64,000 nucleotides of DNA from JAHKLT01 sp046197865 (GCF_046197865.1 NZ_CP166990.1:62001-126000), one strand, 5' to 3'. Shown: positions 29,410 through 38,474, counted from the stretch's first letter. Notes: generated from the sequence alone by a model not told the origin. A program made the numbers and translations.

Positions 29410-30597
29410 ATGCTTCAAATTGCAGTTACAGGAAAACCAAATGTTGGAAAATCATCTTTTTTCAATTCAGCTACAGCATCATCTGTTGAAATGGCTAATT
29501 ATCCATTTACAACCATAGATGCTAATAAAGCTATTGGACATGTTGTAAGTGAATGTCCTTGTAAATTATTAGATGTAAAATGCAATCCTCAAAATTCAGA
29601 TTGTGTAGATGGTAAAAGATTAATTCCTATAGAATTAATTGATGTTGCAGGATTAGTTCCTGGAGCTCATGAAGGTAAAGGTTTAGGAAATAAATTTTTA
29701 GATGATTTGATGCAAGCTAAAGTTCTAATTCATGTTATTGATGCTTCAGGTTCTACTGATTCAGAAGGAAATCCAGTCGAAGAAGGGTCTCATGATCCAT
29801 TAGATGATTTAGAGTTCATGGAAAATGAGATTGTAATGTGGCTCTATGGAATTATAAATAATAATTGGGATAGATTAATTCGTAAAATTGGAGCAGAAAA
29901 ATTAGATATTTCTAAAGTTCTTTTTGATCAATTATCTGGAACTGGAATTTCTTTAGAAGATATTATTGAAGCTAAAAGAAATATTGAAGCAGATTATACT
30001 AAATGGGAAGAAGAAGATATAATTGAACTTACTCGAAATATTTTAAAAATAGCTAAGCCAATGTTAATTGTTGCAAACAAAGCAGATTTGCCTAGTTCTG
30101 ATGAAAATATTAAGAAAATTCAAGAAAAATATCCCAATGTTATACCAGCATCTGCTGAATCTGAACTTGCTCTTGTTCGAGCTAGTGAAGCAGGTTTAAT
30201 TAATTATGTTCCTGGGGATTCTAGCTTTGAAATTCTAGAAAAAGATAAATTATCTAAAGGTCAATTAAATGCATTGAATTATATTGATGAAAATATTTTG
30301 AAAAAGTATGGTGGGACTGGAATTCAAAAAACATTAAATGAAGCTATTTTTAATTTACTTGATATGATTGTTGTATATCCTGTAGAAGATGAACATAAAC
30401 TAACAGATCAAAAAGGAAATGTTTTACCTGATGGTATTTTAATTAAAAAAGGATCAGTTCCTCGTGAACTTGCATATCTTGTTCACACAGATATTGGGGA
30501 TAAATTTTTACATGCAATTAGTGCAAAAAAGAATATGAGAGTTGCAAGTGATTATGAACTTGAAAACGGAGATATTATTAGTATTATTACTAGTTAA
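29410..30597 (+). CDS. YchF/Obg-like GTPase
   Basis: A 395-residue P-loop GTPase of the Obg-HflX group that binds nucleotide and ribosomes. G1 is TGKPNVGKSS near residue 6, followed by YPFTTIDANKAIG, G3 IDVAGLVPGAHEG near 79, and G4 VANKADLP near 220. A TGS-type domain ends the protein (LAYLVHTDIGDKFLHAI). I choose ATG 29410 because GTGATT at 29401-29406 acts as ribosome site; a GTG at 29401 would add three residues. It heads a run with cfbD, hisH and a PurM-like gene. Confidence 0.94.
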   Translation: MLQIAVTGKPNVGKSSFFNSATASSVEMANYPFTTIDANKAIGHVVSECPCKLLDVKCNPQNSDCVDGKRLIPIELIDVAGLVPGAHEGKGLGNKFLDDLMQAKVLIHVIDASGSTDSEGNPVEEGSHDPLDDLEFMENEIVMWLYGIINNNWDRLIRKIGAEKLDISKVLFDQLSGTGISLEDIIEAKRNIEADYTKWEEEDIIELTRNILKIAKPMLIVANKADLPSSDENIKKIQEKYPNVIPASAESELALVRASEAGLINYVPGDSSFEILEKDKLSKGQLNALNYIDENILKKYGGTGIQKTLNEAIFNLLDMIVVYPVEDEHKLTDQKGNVLPDGILIKKGSVPRELAYLVHTDIGDKFLHAISAKKNMRVASDYELENGDIISIITS

Positions 30598-30606
30598 GGT
30601 GATTTA

Positions 30607-31692
30607 ATGCATCCACGACCTAGTCCAATAGCTGCATCATTATATACTTTAAGAGATATGGATGCAGATGTAATTATTATGCATGGCCCTCATGGCTGCT
30701 GTTTTAGAACAGCTAGACTACTTGAAGGCGATGGTGTTAGAGTTTTAACTACTTCAATGGCAGAAAATGATTTTATTTTAGGTGCTGGTGAAAAACTTGA
30801 AGAAACACTAAAACAGGCAGATGAAATGTTTAATCCAGATTTAGTTGGTATTGTTGGAACTTGTGCAAGCATGATTATAGGTGAAGATTTAAAAAGTGCT
30901 ATTGAAAATGCTGATCTTGATTGCACAGTTATTCCTGCTGAATCACATGGTGGTTTTGGTGAAGGAGATAATACTGAAGGAGCAATTATTGTTTTAGAAG
31001 CTGCTGTTGAACATGGTGTTATTGAGGAGAAAGAAGCTAATCGTCAAATTAAAATGCTTAAATTAGCTACTGAAATAGAAAAAACACGTGGTATGGCTCA
31101 AGGAAAATATATTAAGCCAAATTTCGGAGATAGTAAAGAAATAGTTGCAAAAAAAATTATTAAAGCTATTAAAGATAATAAAAAAGTTGCTTTTGTTTTA
31201 AATGCTAAGAAGGAAACATCTTATCTTTTTGCTGATATTTTAAATTTTGATTATAAAAAAATTAATCCAAATAATAAACCAATTATAATAGCTAATTTAG
31301 ATGAAAATATTGGATTACCAAGAATTAAAAAACATGCAACTAATATTAAAAATGAACTTGAAAATAAAGACATTAATATTGATTTTATTACTGGTGGATT
31401 AGATGAATATCCAGTAAGTTCAAAAAAGGCAGAAAAATATCTTAAAGAAAATCCTGTTGATTTAATGGTTGTATTTGGTGTTCCTCATGCATTTCATATT
31501 GAAGACTTTGATGTAGGATCCATTGCAGTTACTGATGGACCAAGACTTGTAGAACCTTTAAAAAATTTAGGTTATGATAATGTTGTAGCTGAACTTGATG
31601 CACATTCAAAAACACTAGGTGTAGATTCTATTGTTGATTCTGATTTTGGATTAATGATTAGATCAGCTATTGAATGGGAAGATGAAGAATGA
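30607..31692 (+). CDS. cfbD: Ni-sirohydrochlorin a,c-diamide reductive cyclase, catalytic subunit
   Basis: NifD-like subunit of the nitrogenase-related CfbCD complex that reduces and cyclizes Ni-sirohydrochlorin a,c-diamide on the way to coenzyme F430, the methyl-CoM reductase cofactor. At 361 residues it matches the family. HGPHGCCFRTARL near residue 26-38 and GTCASMIIGED near 92 carry the cluster-binding cysteines. GGTGATT before the ATG is a clear ribosome site. Its stop overlaps the hisH start (ATGA). The reductase CfbC is not in the window. Confidence 0.92.
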   Translation: MHPRPSPIAASLYTLRDMDADVIIMHGPHGCCFRTARLLEGDGVRVLTTSMAENDFILGAGEKLEETLKQADEMFNPDLVGIVGTCASMIIGEDLKSAIENADLDCTVIPAESHGGFGEGDNTEGAIIVLEAAVEHGVIEEKEANRQIKMLKLATEIEKTRGMAQGKYIKPNFGDSKEIVAKKIIKAIKDNKKVAFVLNAKKETSYLFADILNFDYKKINPNNKPIIIANLDENIGLPRIKKHATNIKNELENKDINIDFITGGLDEYPVSSKKAEKYLKENPVDLMVVFGVPHAFHIEDFDVGSIAVTDGPRLVEPLKNLGYDNVVAELDAHSKTLGVDSIVDSDFGLMIRSAIEWEDEE

Positions 31693-32285
31693 TTACAGTT
31701 ATTGATTATAAAAGCGGAAATCTTAGAAGTATTTCTAATAGTTTTAAAAAAATAGGCGTAGATGTTGAAATTACATCTAATAGGGAAAAAATTGCATCAT
31801 CAGACTATTTAGTTTTACCTGGTGTTGGAGCTTTTGGTAAAGCAATGGAAAATATTGAACCTTATAAAGATCTTATTTACGAACATGTAGCAGATGATAA
31901 ACCATTTTTAGGAATATGTTTAGGCCAACAAGTTTTAATGACATCAAGTGATGAAGCAAAAAATGTTAAAGGATTAGACTTGTTTAAAGGCCATACAGAA
32001 AAAATACCTGATGGACTTAAAATTCCTCACATGGGTTGGAATCAATTAAATACTAAAAATAATTCTGAAATTTTAAAAGATTCTAATAATAAATATTTTT
32101 ATTTTGTTCATTCTTATCATGTTGTTCCTGATGAAGAAGAGATTATAGCTGCTTATTGTGATTATGGTATAAAGATTGTTTCTGCATTATCTCAAAATAA
32201 TTTGTTTTCAACTCAATTTCATCCAGAAAAAAGTGGATCACAAGGACTTAAAATACTTAAAAACTTTGTTAATTTAAAATTATAG
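31689..32285 (+). CDS. hisH: Imidazole glycerol phosphate synthase, glutaminase subunit
   Basis: Class I glutamine amidotransferase of 198 residues that feeds ammonia to HisF in histidine synthesis. YKSGNLRS near residue 7, the nucleophile region FLGICLGQQ near 75-83 and the H-x-E pair FHPEKSG near 178 complete the catalytic triad. It overlaps cfbD by 4 bases, so translation is coupled to an F430 gene. The other his gene here, hisB, is at 49.6 kb; his genes are scattered. Confidence 0.94.
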   Translation: MITVIDYKSGNLRSISNSFKKIGVDVEITSNREKIASSDYLVLPGVGAFGKAMENIEPYKDLIYEHVADDKPFLGICLGQQVLMTSSDEAKNVKGLDLFKGHTEKIPDGLKIPHMGWNQLNTKNNSEILKDSNNKYFYFVHSYHVVPDEEEIIAAYCDYGIKIVSALSQNNLFSTQFHPEKSGSQGLKILKNFVNLKL

Positions 32286-32300
32286 ATTATTGGTGTAAAA

Positions 32301-33668
32301 ATGGATTTAGAAGGATTTACAAGAGATAAAATTAAAAATAAATTTAATCAAAAGAATTTAGAAGAAATTTTAGCTACTAGAATTCAAGAATATAAAAATT
32401 TAAATGATGAAAAGGCTAAATTAATGGCACAAAGTGTCATTGATGAGGTTAATACTACATTATCTCTTGATGAAACTAATGATGAGTTTTTAAAAGAAAT
32501 TATTGCAGTACCTGAAGCTAAAGTAGCTATGGGTGAGATGGGTGTAGGTTCTCGTGGAGCAGGAGACTTTTTTACACATAGAAAAATAGCTGAAATTGTT
32601 GCAAGTACTAATACAAAATCTTTAGTTAATCCTACAGAACAAGATGATGGTGGTGTTGTAAAAGTTAAATCAAATGAAGATGATGTTTATATTACAACTG
32701 CTGTAGATGGTATTCATTCTCGTTTAAGTGAATATCCTTTCTTAGGAGGATTTCATGTTACACGAGCTACTTTAAGAGATGTTTGTGTTATGGGTGCTGA
32801 ACCTGTAGCTATTTTAAGTGATTTACATCTTGCAGATGATGGAGATGTAGGTAAATTATTTGATTTTACAGCTGGTGTTGCAGCAGTTTCTGAGCTTATT
32901 GATGTACCTATTGTAGCTGGAAGTACTTTAAGAGTCGGAGGAGATATGGTTTTAGGTGATAGATTAGTCTCAGCTGTTGGAAGTGTTGGTGTTTCTAATT
33001 ATCCACCAACTGCTAGAAAAGGTGCTAGTGATGGAGACATTGTATTGATGACTAGTGGATCTGGTGGAGGAACTATTACTACTACTGCTTTATATAATGG
33101 ATTTTTTGATGTTGTATGGGATACTATGGATGTTGATTTTATTAAAGCCTCTAATGCTCTTTTCAAATCTGATATTATTAAAAACATTCATGCAATGACT
33201 GATGTAACTAATGGTGGTATTAGAGGTGATGCATATGAAATTTCTAGTACAACTGGTGTGGGTTTAGAACTTTATAGAGATAAAATTGAAAGCATGGTAG
33301 CTCCAAATGTTTTAAATATGTTGAATTCATTAAATATTGATCCACTAGGAGTTTCAATTGATTCTTTAATGCTTATTGTCCCACCAGAAATTGCAGAAGA
33401 TGTTAAAAATATAATTAATTCTGCTGGCGTTGATATTGCTGAGATTGGTTCTGTTAATACTAGTGGGGAACCAACTTTAATTAATGATGATGATACAAGT
33501 GAAAAATTAGTTCCATTATTTAGAGAAGCAGCTTATACAAAAATTAAAAAACTTGTTGGAGATACAACTCCTGAAGATTTTGATTTAATGAAAGAGAAAG
33601 TTGAATATGCTTCTAAAAGAGCTATTTTTAAAAAAGAAAAAGTGATAAAACACATTCTTGAAAATTAA
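32301..33668 (+). CDS. AIR synthase-related (PurM/SelD-like) protein
   Basis: 455 residues with an N-terminal helical extension of about 80 residues and then a PurM-type ATP-binding fold: GEMGVGSRGAGDF near 76, DGGVVKV near 115, TAVDGIHSR near 131, the RDVCVMGAEPVAIL stretch near 155 and MTDVTNGGIRGDAYE near 300. The superfamily includes PurM, SelD, ThiL and HypE. Methanogens have several such proteins of unknown role; hydrogenase maturation is one suggestion. GGTG precedes the ATG and it lies 15 bases after hisH. The exact function is not assigned. Confidence 0.82.
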   Translation: MDLEGFTRDKIKNKFNQKNLEEILATRIQEYKNLNDEKAKLMAQSVIDEVNTTLSLDETNDEFLKEIIAVPEAKVAMGEMGVGSRGAGDFFTHRKIAEIVASTNTKSLVNPTEQDDGGVVKVKSNEDDVYITTAVDGIHSRLSEYPFLGGFHVTRATLRDVCVMGAEPVAILSDLHLADDGDVGKLFDFTAGVAAVSELIDVPIVAGSTLRVGGDMVLGDRLVSAVGSVGVSNYPPTARKGASDGDIVLMTSGSGGGTITTTALYNGFFDVVWDTMDVDFIKASNALFKSDIIKNIHAMTDVTNGGIRGDAYEISSTTGVGLELYRDKIESMVAPNVLNMLNSLNIDPLGVSIDSLMLIVPPEIAEDVKNIINSAGVDIAEIGSVNTSGEPTLINDDDTSEKLVPLFREAAYTKIKKLVGDTTPEDFDLMKEKVEYASKRAIFKKEKVIKHILEN

Positions 33669-33718
33669 CTTTTTCACACTTTTTTAATTTTATTTACTAT
33701 AAAAATCCTATTTTATTT

Positions 33719-34165
33719 ATGATTTTAAAAAATGAAAAAGGATTTTTACATATAATTGATGCTTTTTTTGCAATAACCTTAGTTTTTCTAGTTTTTCTTG
33801 TATTGACATATACCAACACTATTTCATCTCCAGACTTTTCAAGCCAATCTTATAATATTAAAGATAGTCAAGATATAATGGAAGTTTTATCTACTAAAAC
33901 TAACTATAATGATAAGACTCTTTTAGAAAATGCAGAGTATATTTTAAGGGAAAACAACAATTCTAAAATTTCAATAAATAAAGTTTCTATTTTATTAAAT
34001 GAAACTCTTTATGATTTATCAAAAGACTCTAATTTTTATTTCACTGAAAGAAATTATTTAAAAGAAGAAGTAATTTTAGAAAAAGGAAATATAAATAATG
34101 CAAATAATCTTAGTGTAGCTATAAGATATGTAGGAGATTATTGCTTTGTGTTATATTTATGGTAA
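33719..34165 (+). CDS. Secreted pilin-like protein
   Basis: 148 residues. A short basic lead (KNEKG) is followed by one hydrophobic helix (about 9-30) that begins GFLHIIDAFFAITL, much like archaeal class III signal peptides cut after KG. The rest is polar and Asn-rich, with a hydrophobic C-terminal tail. This fits a type IV pilin-like or pseudopilin-like surface protein. No prepilin peptidase, pilus ATPase or membrane platform gene lies nearby. It starts 50 bases after the PurM-like gene, apparently without a ribosome site. Confidence 0.6.
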   Translation: MILKNEKGFLHIIDAFFAITLVFLVFLVLTYTNTISSPDFSSQSYNIKDSQDIMEVLSTKTNYNDKTLLENAEYILRENNNSKISINKVSILLNETLYDLSKDSNFYFTERNYLKEEVILEKGNINNANNLSVAIRYVGDYCFVLYLW

Positions 34166-34179
34166 AAAAAATTAAAGAA

Positions 34180-35016
34180 TTAAATAATGTTTATCATAGA
34201 TGCCATAAACACTATAATTCCAACAATCCAACAGTAATATGCGAAAATATCCAAACTTCTGTTCTGAATAAGCTCTAATAGCCATCTAATAGCTAAATAT
34301 CCTGATACTGCAGCAGCTATAAATCCTAAAAGCATTGGAAGAAAATCAGCACTTAATGCACTTCCAATAGATGTAATTTGAACAAGTGTAGCTCCTAAAA
34401 TAGCTGGTATTGACATAATAAAACTGAATTTAGCAGCAAATTCTTTATCTAATCCTGCAACTAATCCTGCAGAGATTGTTGTTCCTGATCTTGAAAGACC
34501 AGGTAGTATTGCACATGCTTGTGCAAGTCCCATAAATATGGATTCTTTGAGACCTATCTTTTCAAAATTAATAGTTCCCTTATTCATTCTTTGAGATAAG
34601 TATAAAATTGTACCTGTTACAAATAAAAAGAAAGCTGGAACAAATAATCCTGCACTAAATACACTTTCTACTTCACTTTTAAGGAATACTCCAACAAATC
34701 CAATTGGAACAGAAGCAAGAATTACAAGCCAAGCCATTCTTTTATATGGGTCTTGTCTATATCCTTCTTGGAATCTTTTCTGTAAAATATCTCCAATACT
34801 TAGCCACCAAGCTTGTAATAATTTTATTATATCTTTATAAAAGAAAGATATTACAGCTACAAGTGTAGCTAAGTGAACTAATGTGTCAAATGCTAATCCA
34901 ACTTCATTTACTCCAAAAAAATGTTGAGCAAATATTAAATGTGCTGAACTACTTACAGGTAAAAATTCTGTTAATCCTTGAACAATACCTATAATTATTG
35001 CTTCTAATATTTCCAT
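34180..35016 (-). CDS. uppP: Undecaprenyl-diphosphatase-like UppP/BacA
   Basis: Integral membrane phosphatase of 278 residues that recycles polyprenyl diphosphate carriers, here probably for pseudomurein or glycan export. Motifs are GLTEFLPVSSSAHL near residue 13 and LPGLSRSGTTISAGL near 160, both catalytic regions, with about eight membrane helices. The chosen ATG (35014-35016) has GAGGT 7 bases upstream and gives the family's usual MEILEAII start. A longer in-frame ATG at 35046 would overlap ilvE by 19 bases and is less likely. It is downstream of ilvE. Confidence 0.93.
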   Translation of the reverse strand: MEILEAIIIGIVQGLTEFLPVSSSAHLIFAQHFFGVNEVGLAFDTLVHLATLVAVISFFYKDIIKLLQAWWLSIGDILQKRFQEGYRQDPYKRMAWLVILASVPIGFVGVFLKSEVESVFSAGLFVPAFFLFVTGTILYLSQRMNKGTINFEKIGLKESIFMGLAQACAILPGLSRSGTTISAGLVAGLDKEFAAKFSFIMSIPAILGATLVQITSIGSALSADFLPMLLGFIAAAVSGYLAIRWLLELIQNRSLDIFAYYCWIVGIIVFMASMINII

Positions 35017-35027
35017 TTTAAAACCTC

Positions 35028-35948
35028 TTAAATGTATTCTAACCAATTAAACTTATCTTCAACTTTTCCATGTAAAATATCAAAGAAATAACTTTGTATT
35101 TTCTCAGTTACGTCTCCTCTTTTACCTTTACCAATGGTTCTACCATCAACAGATCTAATTGGAGTAACTTCTGCTGCAGTTCCTGTAAAAAACATTTCAT
35201 CAGCAAAATATAATCTTTCTCTTTGAATAATTTCTTCTTTAAGTTCTAAACCTAAATCTTTAGCTAATTCTATTACAGAATCTCTTGTAATTCCTTTAAG
35301 AATAGATGAAGATAATGTTGGAGTTACAAGTGTTTCATCTTCTATAATGAAAATATTTTCACCACTTCCTTCACCAACAAAACCCTGGTAATCAAGCATA
35401 ATAGCTTCATCATAACCATTTTCAATTGCTTCCATTTTTGCAAGTTGAGAATTCATGTAATTAGCACCACATTTAGCCATAGCTGGTAAAGTATCTGGTG
35501 CTGGTTTTCTCCAAGATGAAATTCCAACGTCTACTCCATTTACCATGCCTTCTTCACCTAAATATGATCCCCATTCCCATACAGCTATTGCAGTATTTAC
35601 AGGACAGTTTAAAGAATTTACTCCCAACTCCCCATAGCCTCTATAAGTAACTGGGCGGATGTAACACTCTTCTAAATTATTAGCTTTTATAGTTTCAATT
35701 ATACCATTAGATATTTCATCAGGTGTAAATGGAATATTCATTTTATAAACTTTTGCAGAATCAAATAATCTTTCTACATGTTCTTTTAATCTAAAAATTC
35801 CTACTCCATTATCATTTTTATAAGCTCTTATACCTTCAAATACACTTGTACCATAATGTACAACATGAGATAATGCATGAATTTTTGCATCTTTCCAATC
35901 TACTAATTTTCCATCTATCCATATTTTACCTGTTTCATCCCATGCCAT
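35028..35948 (-). CDS. ilvE: Branched-chain amino acid aminotransferase
   Basis: PLP-dependent class IV aminotransferase of 306 residues, last step of Leu, Ile and Val synthesis. VHYGTSVFEGIRAY near residue 31, YIRPVTYRGYGELG near 97, the lysine region CGANYMNSQLAKMEA near 160 and GEGSGENIFI near 193 are signatures. A GTGAT site precedes the ATG. uppP follows within 12 bases and is probably cotranscribed. Confidence 0.96.
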   Translation of the reverse strand: MAWDETGKIWIDGKLVDWKDAKIHALSHVVHYGTSVFEGIRAYKNDNGVGIFRLKEHVERLFDSAKVYKMNIPFTPDEISNGIIETIKANNLEECYIRPVTYRGYGELGVNSLNCPVNTAIAVWEWGSYLGEEGMVNGVDVGISSWRKPAPDTLPAMAKCGANYMNSQLAKMEAIENGYDEAIMLDYQGFVGEGSGENIFIIEDETLVTPTLSSSILKGITRDSVIELAKDLGLELKEEIIQRERLYFADEMFFTGTAAEVTPIRSVDGRTIGKGKRGDVTEKIQSYFFDILHGKVEDKFNWLEYI

Positions 35949-36046
35949 TTTATCACGTAATTAAATTTAATTTTTATTTTATTTATAGATTTTAATAATA
36001 TAATAATTTTATTAAAAATTTTATTTTTTCATGCTAAAAGAAAAGC

Positions 36047-36056
36047 TTTATATATT
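36047..36056 (+). promoter_or_regulatory. TATA box of tRNA-Val
   Basis: TTTATATATT sits 26-35 bases upstream of the first base of mature tRNA-Val, the usual distance for an archaeal box A. The AAAAGC just before it is a fair BRE. Confidence 0.6.
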
Positions 36057-36081
36057 GTGTAATACAAATTTTATTATTACT

Positions 36082-36153
<72 letters not shown>

Positions 36154-36176
36154 CTCTAATTTTTAAATAACTCTTT

Positions 36177-37172
36177 TTATAATATTACAGTCATTATTAT
36201 TAAAATAAAGAAGGAAATAAAAAAGACTATTGTTCCTTTTATTAAAATAGACATTCCTTCACGATCAAATACTGATACTAAAACATATGATAATATTAAT
36301 GCTACAATTAATTCTATTAAACCAGCAAAGCCAGTTGGCAATCCCATTAAAAATTCTAATGCAATTGCTAAAACATATGATGTTACAACTACCATTAAAA
36401 CAAGAGAAATAGTATTACTTAAAATAGGTCTTAAGTCAATATTTGGTCTTTCATTATTAAAATTATTATAATTATCATTTACTATTAAAGGATGTTTATT
36501 TGTATCTTTTTTCCTAGAAAGAAGACTATTTAAAGAATTTTGATTTGATTTGTTCTGTTCTTGATTTCTTAAATAATTATAAGAATATACTTGATCATCA
36601 TATAAATCTTGATCATTATAATTATTCAAATCCTCATAGTCCTCATTATAATAATTATCATCACTATTATCTGGTGAAACATTATTTGATTGATAATAAT
36701 CATTATTGTTTAAAGAGTTTTCATTATAAGAATAGCTATCTTCATAACCATAGTTATCTGGCTCTATATATTCTTCATTTTTTGGAAAATTACTAATGCT
36801 TTCATTTTCTTCTTTTTTATTAGAATATTTCTTTGCAAGCACTAATAAATCATCTCTATCAACTAATTTGATATTTTTTTTATTTGCATAGTTTTTTGAT
36901 TGAGCTGAAAATCTAGATGTTGTTACAATAGCTACTTTAGATGAATTTAGATTTTCTCCAACTTTTTCCATCTCTTTTAAAATATCTACTCCTACTTCCC
37001 ATTGTTTATCATAATTATTACATTCCATTACAATTCCAAAATCGCCCATGGAAGTGGGAAGGACAGCGTAGATATCCACGACTTTAATGGATGTTTTAAA
37101 GTTTTTGTGAACTTGAAAACCAGATTCCTCCATAACTTTTGCAACAAAATTTATTAGTTGAGACTTTTCCAA
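36177..37172 (-). CDS. Mrr-like nuclease-fold protein with membrane tail, active site altered
   Basis: 331 residues in three parts. Residues 1-118 form an Mrr/type IV restriction-endonuclease-like fold, with D33 in VVDIYA and E50-C51-N52 where active members have a Q/E-x-K, followed by VAIVTTSRFSAQSKNYA. Residues about 125-240 are Asn/Tyr/Asp-rich and probably disordered. The last about 80 form three membrane helices. The catalytic lysine appears replaced by Asn, so cutting is doubtful. The start is TTG 37170-37172 behind AGGTG. No methyltransferase is nearby. Confidence 0.7.
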   Translation of the reverse strand: MEKSQLINFVAKVMEESGFQVHKNFKTSIKVVDIYAVLPTSMGDFGIVMECNNYDKQWEVGVDILKEMEKVGENLNSSKVAIVTTSRFSAQSKNYANKKNIKLVDRDDLLVLAKKYSNKKEENESISNFPKNEEYIEPDNYGYEDSYSYNENSLNNNDYYQSNNVSPDNSDDNYYNEDYEDLNNYNDQDLYDDQVYSYNYLRNQEQNKSNQNSLNSLLSRKKDTNKHPLIVNDNYNNFNNERPNIDLRPILSNTISLVLMVVVTSYVLAIALEFLMGLPTGFAGLIELIVALILSYVLVSVFDREGMSILIKGTIVFFISFFILIIMTVIL

Positions 37173-37281
37173 ACTTACACCTAAATTAAAATAAATTAAT
37201 AATACTTTTTTATGAGCTATTATAAAAATTTTTTGAAATGATTATGATAAACTTATTTATTAAAATTTTTAAATTAATATC

Positions 37282-38058
37282 ATGAAAGCGTTGATAAGTA
37301 ATGATGATGGAATAAATGCTTCTGGAATTTTAGCTGCAAAAGAAGCTGTTGAAGATTTAGCAGATGTTATGGTTGTAGCTCCTTCTACTCAACAAAGTGG
37401 AATTGGCCGTGCATTAACCCTTTTTGAACCATTAAGAATAAACACAACATCTTTAAAAGATGGAAGTCCTGGATATTCCGTTTCTGGAACACCAACTGAT
37501 GCAGTAACACTTGGAATTTTTGAACTAATGAAGGATAAACCAGATTTCATGATTTCAGGAATTAATATTGGACATAATACTGGAAAAAGTGAGCTTACTA
37601 CTTCTGGAACCGTTGGTGCAGCTATGGAAGCCGCTAGTTATGGTATTCCAGCTATTGCAGTATCTTTACAAGTTGATAGGGGAGATATAAAATTTGAAAA
37701 TAATTTTATTGATATTGATTTTACATTTGCAAAAAAAATTTTAAAAAAAGTTACAAAAAATCTTATAAATAAAAATTTACCTGAAAATATAGATTTATTA
37801 AATTTAAATATTCCTTCAAATCCTGATTCTGATAAAGTCAAAATAGTTAAACTTGGAAAAAGAATGTATACTCCATTAATTAAAACTAGATTTGATCCTC
37901 GAGGTAAACCTTATTATTGGATTGATGGTATGCCTTATAATAATGATGTTGAAGGTACTGATGGATATTCTTTATTTGAAGAGAAAGTTTCAACTTTAAC
38001 TCCTCTTGCTATTGATTTTACATCAAATATGAACGATTTTAAAGATTGGATAGATTAA
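37282..38058 (+). CDS. surE: 5'-nucleotidase SurE
   Basis: Metal-dependent phosphatase of nucleoside 5'- or 3'-monophosphates, 258 residues. The metal ligands appear in ISNDDGINASG near residue 4-14 and SGINIGHNTG near 92, with VVAPSTQQSGIGR near 35 and SGTVGAAMEAA near 107. The ATG has no evident ribosome site, so the message may be leaderless. Its stop codon is interleaved with that of the small convergent gene (4-base overlap). Confidence 0.95.
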   Translation: MKALISNDDGINASGILAAKEAVEDLADVMVVAPSTQQSGIGRALTLFEPLRINTTSLKDGSPGYSVSGTPTDAVTLGIFELMKDKPDFMISGINIGHNTGKSELTTSGTVGAAMEAASYGIPAIAVSLQVDRGDIKFENNFIDIDFTFAKKILKKVTKNLINKNLPENIDLLNLNIPSNPDSDKVKIVKLGKRMYTPLIKTRFDPRGKPYYWIDGMPYNNDVEGTDGYSLFEEKVSTLTPLAIDFTSNMNDFKDWID

Positions 38059-38201
38059 ATTAAGTTAATGTCTTTTAATAACTTATCTCTTTCTTTTTTT
38101 AATTCTTTTAATAATTTCTCATCACAAACTTCTTGTTTTTCTAAAAAAGCTATTGTTTGAGTTATAGCTTCAAGATTACTTTCTAATTGATTTATTGACA
38201 T
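38055..38201 (-). CDS. Small coiled-coil protein, unknown
   Basis: 48 residues, almost wholly helical with heptad-like spacing (LESNLEAITQTIAFLEKQ, then LLKELKKERDKLLKDI). I choose ATG 38201 because GAGGAT lies just upstream; a longer frame from 38252 has no such site. It is divergent from the Lsm gene and ends inside the surE stop. Function unknown; the ribosome site and compact fit between neighbours support it as real. Confidence 0.5.
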   Translation of the reverse strand: MSINQLESNLEAITQTIAFLEKQEVCDEKLLKELKKERDKLLKDINLI

Positions 38202-38278
38202 TTTATCCTCAAAACATTTATGTATTATAACATTATTTATATCTTTATACATAAATATTGTTTAATGGAGTTTAAAAA

Positions 38279-38473
38279 ATGAAAAATGAATTCAAAGTTA
38301 ACGAGCAATTTCTTAAATTTAAAGGAAAAAACGTTACTGTAAGTTTAAGAAACAGTGATGAATACAGTGGAAAACTTATAAGCATAGATAATTTATTAAA
38401 TATAGTTCTTGAAAGCGAAGATGGTCTTAATGTTTTTAAAGGTGGAAAAATAGCTTATATTTCAATGCTATAA
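38279..38473 (+). CDS. Lsm/Sm-like RNA-binding protein
   Basis: 64 residues forming a minimal Sm fold. Sm1 is seen as GKNVTVSLRNSDEYSGKLISIDNLLNIVLE, and a short Sm2 as FKGGKIAYISM, where the common I-R-G-x-x-I is changed to F-K-G-G-K-I. Archaeal Sm proteins form heptameric rings that bind U-rich RNA. GGAG at 38267-38270 gives the ribosome site. The small size and altered Sm2 suggest a second, divergent Lsm paralogue. Confidence 0.72.
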   Translation: MKNEFKVNEQFLKFKGKNVTVSLRNSDEYSGKLISIDNLLNIVLESEDGLNVFKGGKIAYISML

Positions 38474-38474
38474 G

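Noticed and set aside
34180..35046. Extended uppP start overlapping ilvE
   Set aside because: The ATG at 35046 lies inside ilvE and lacks a ribosome site; the ATG at 35016 has GAGGT and gives the usual N-terminus.
36177..37172. Restriction-modification system
   Set aside because: No methyltransferase or specificity subunit is nearby, the catalytic lysine appears lost and the protein has a membrane tail.
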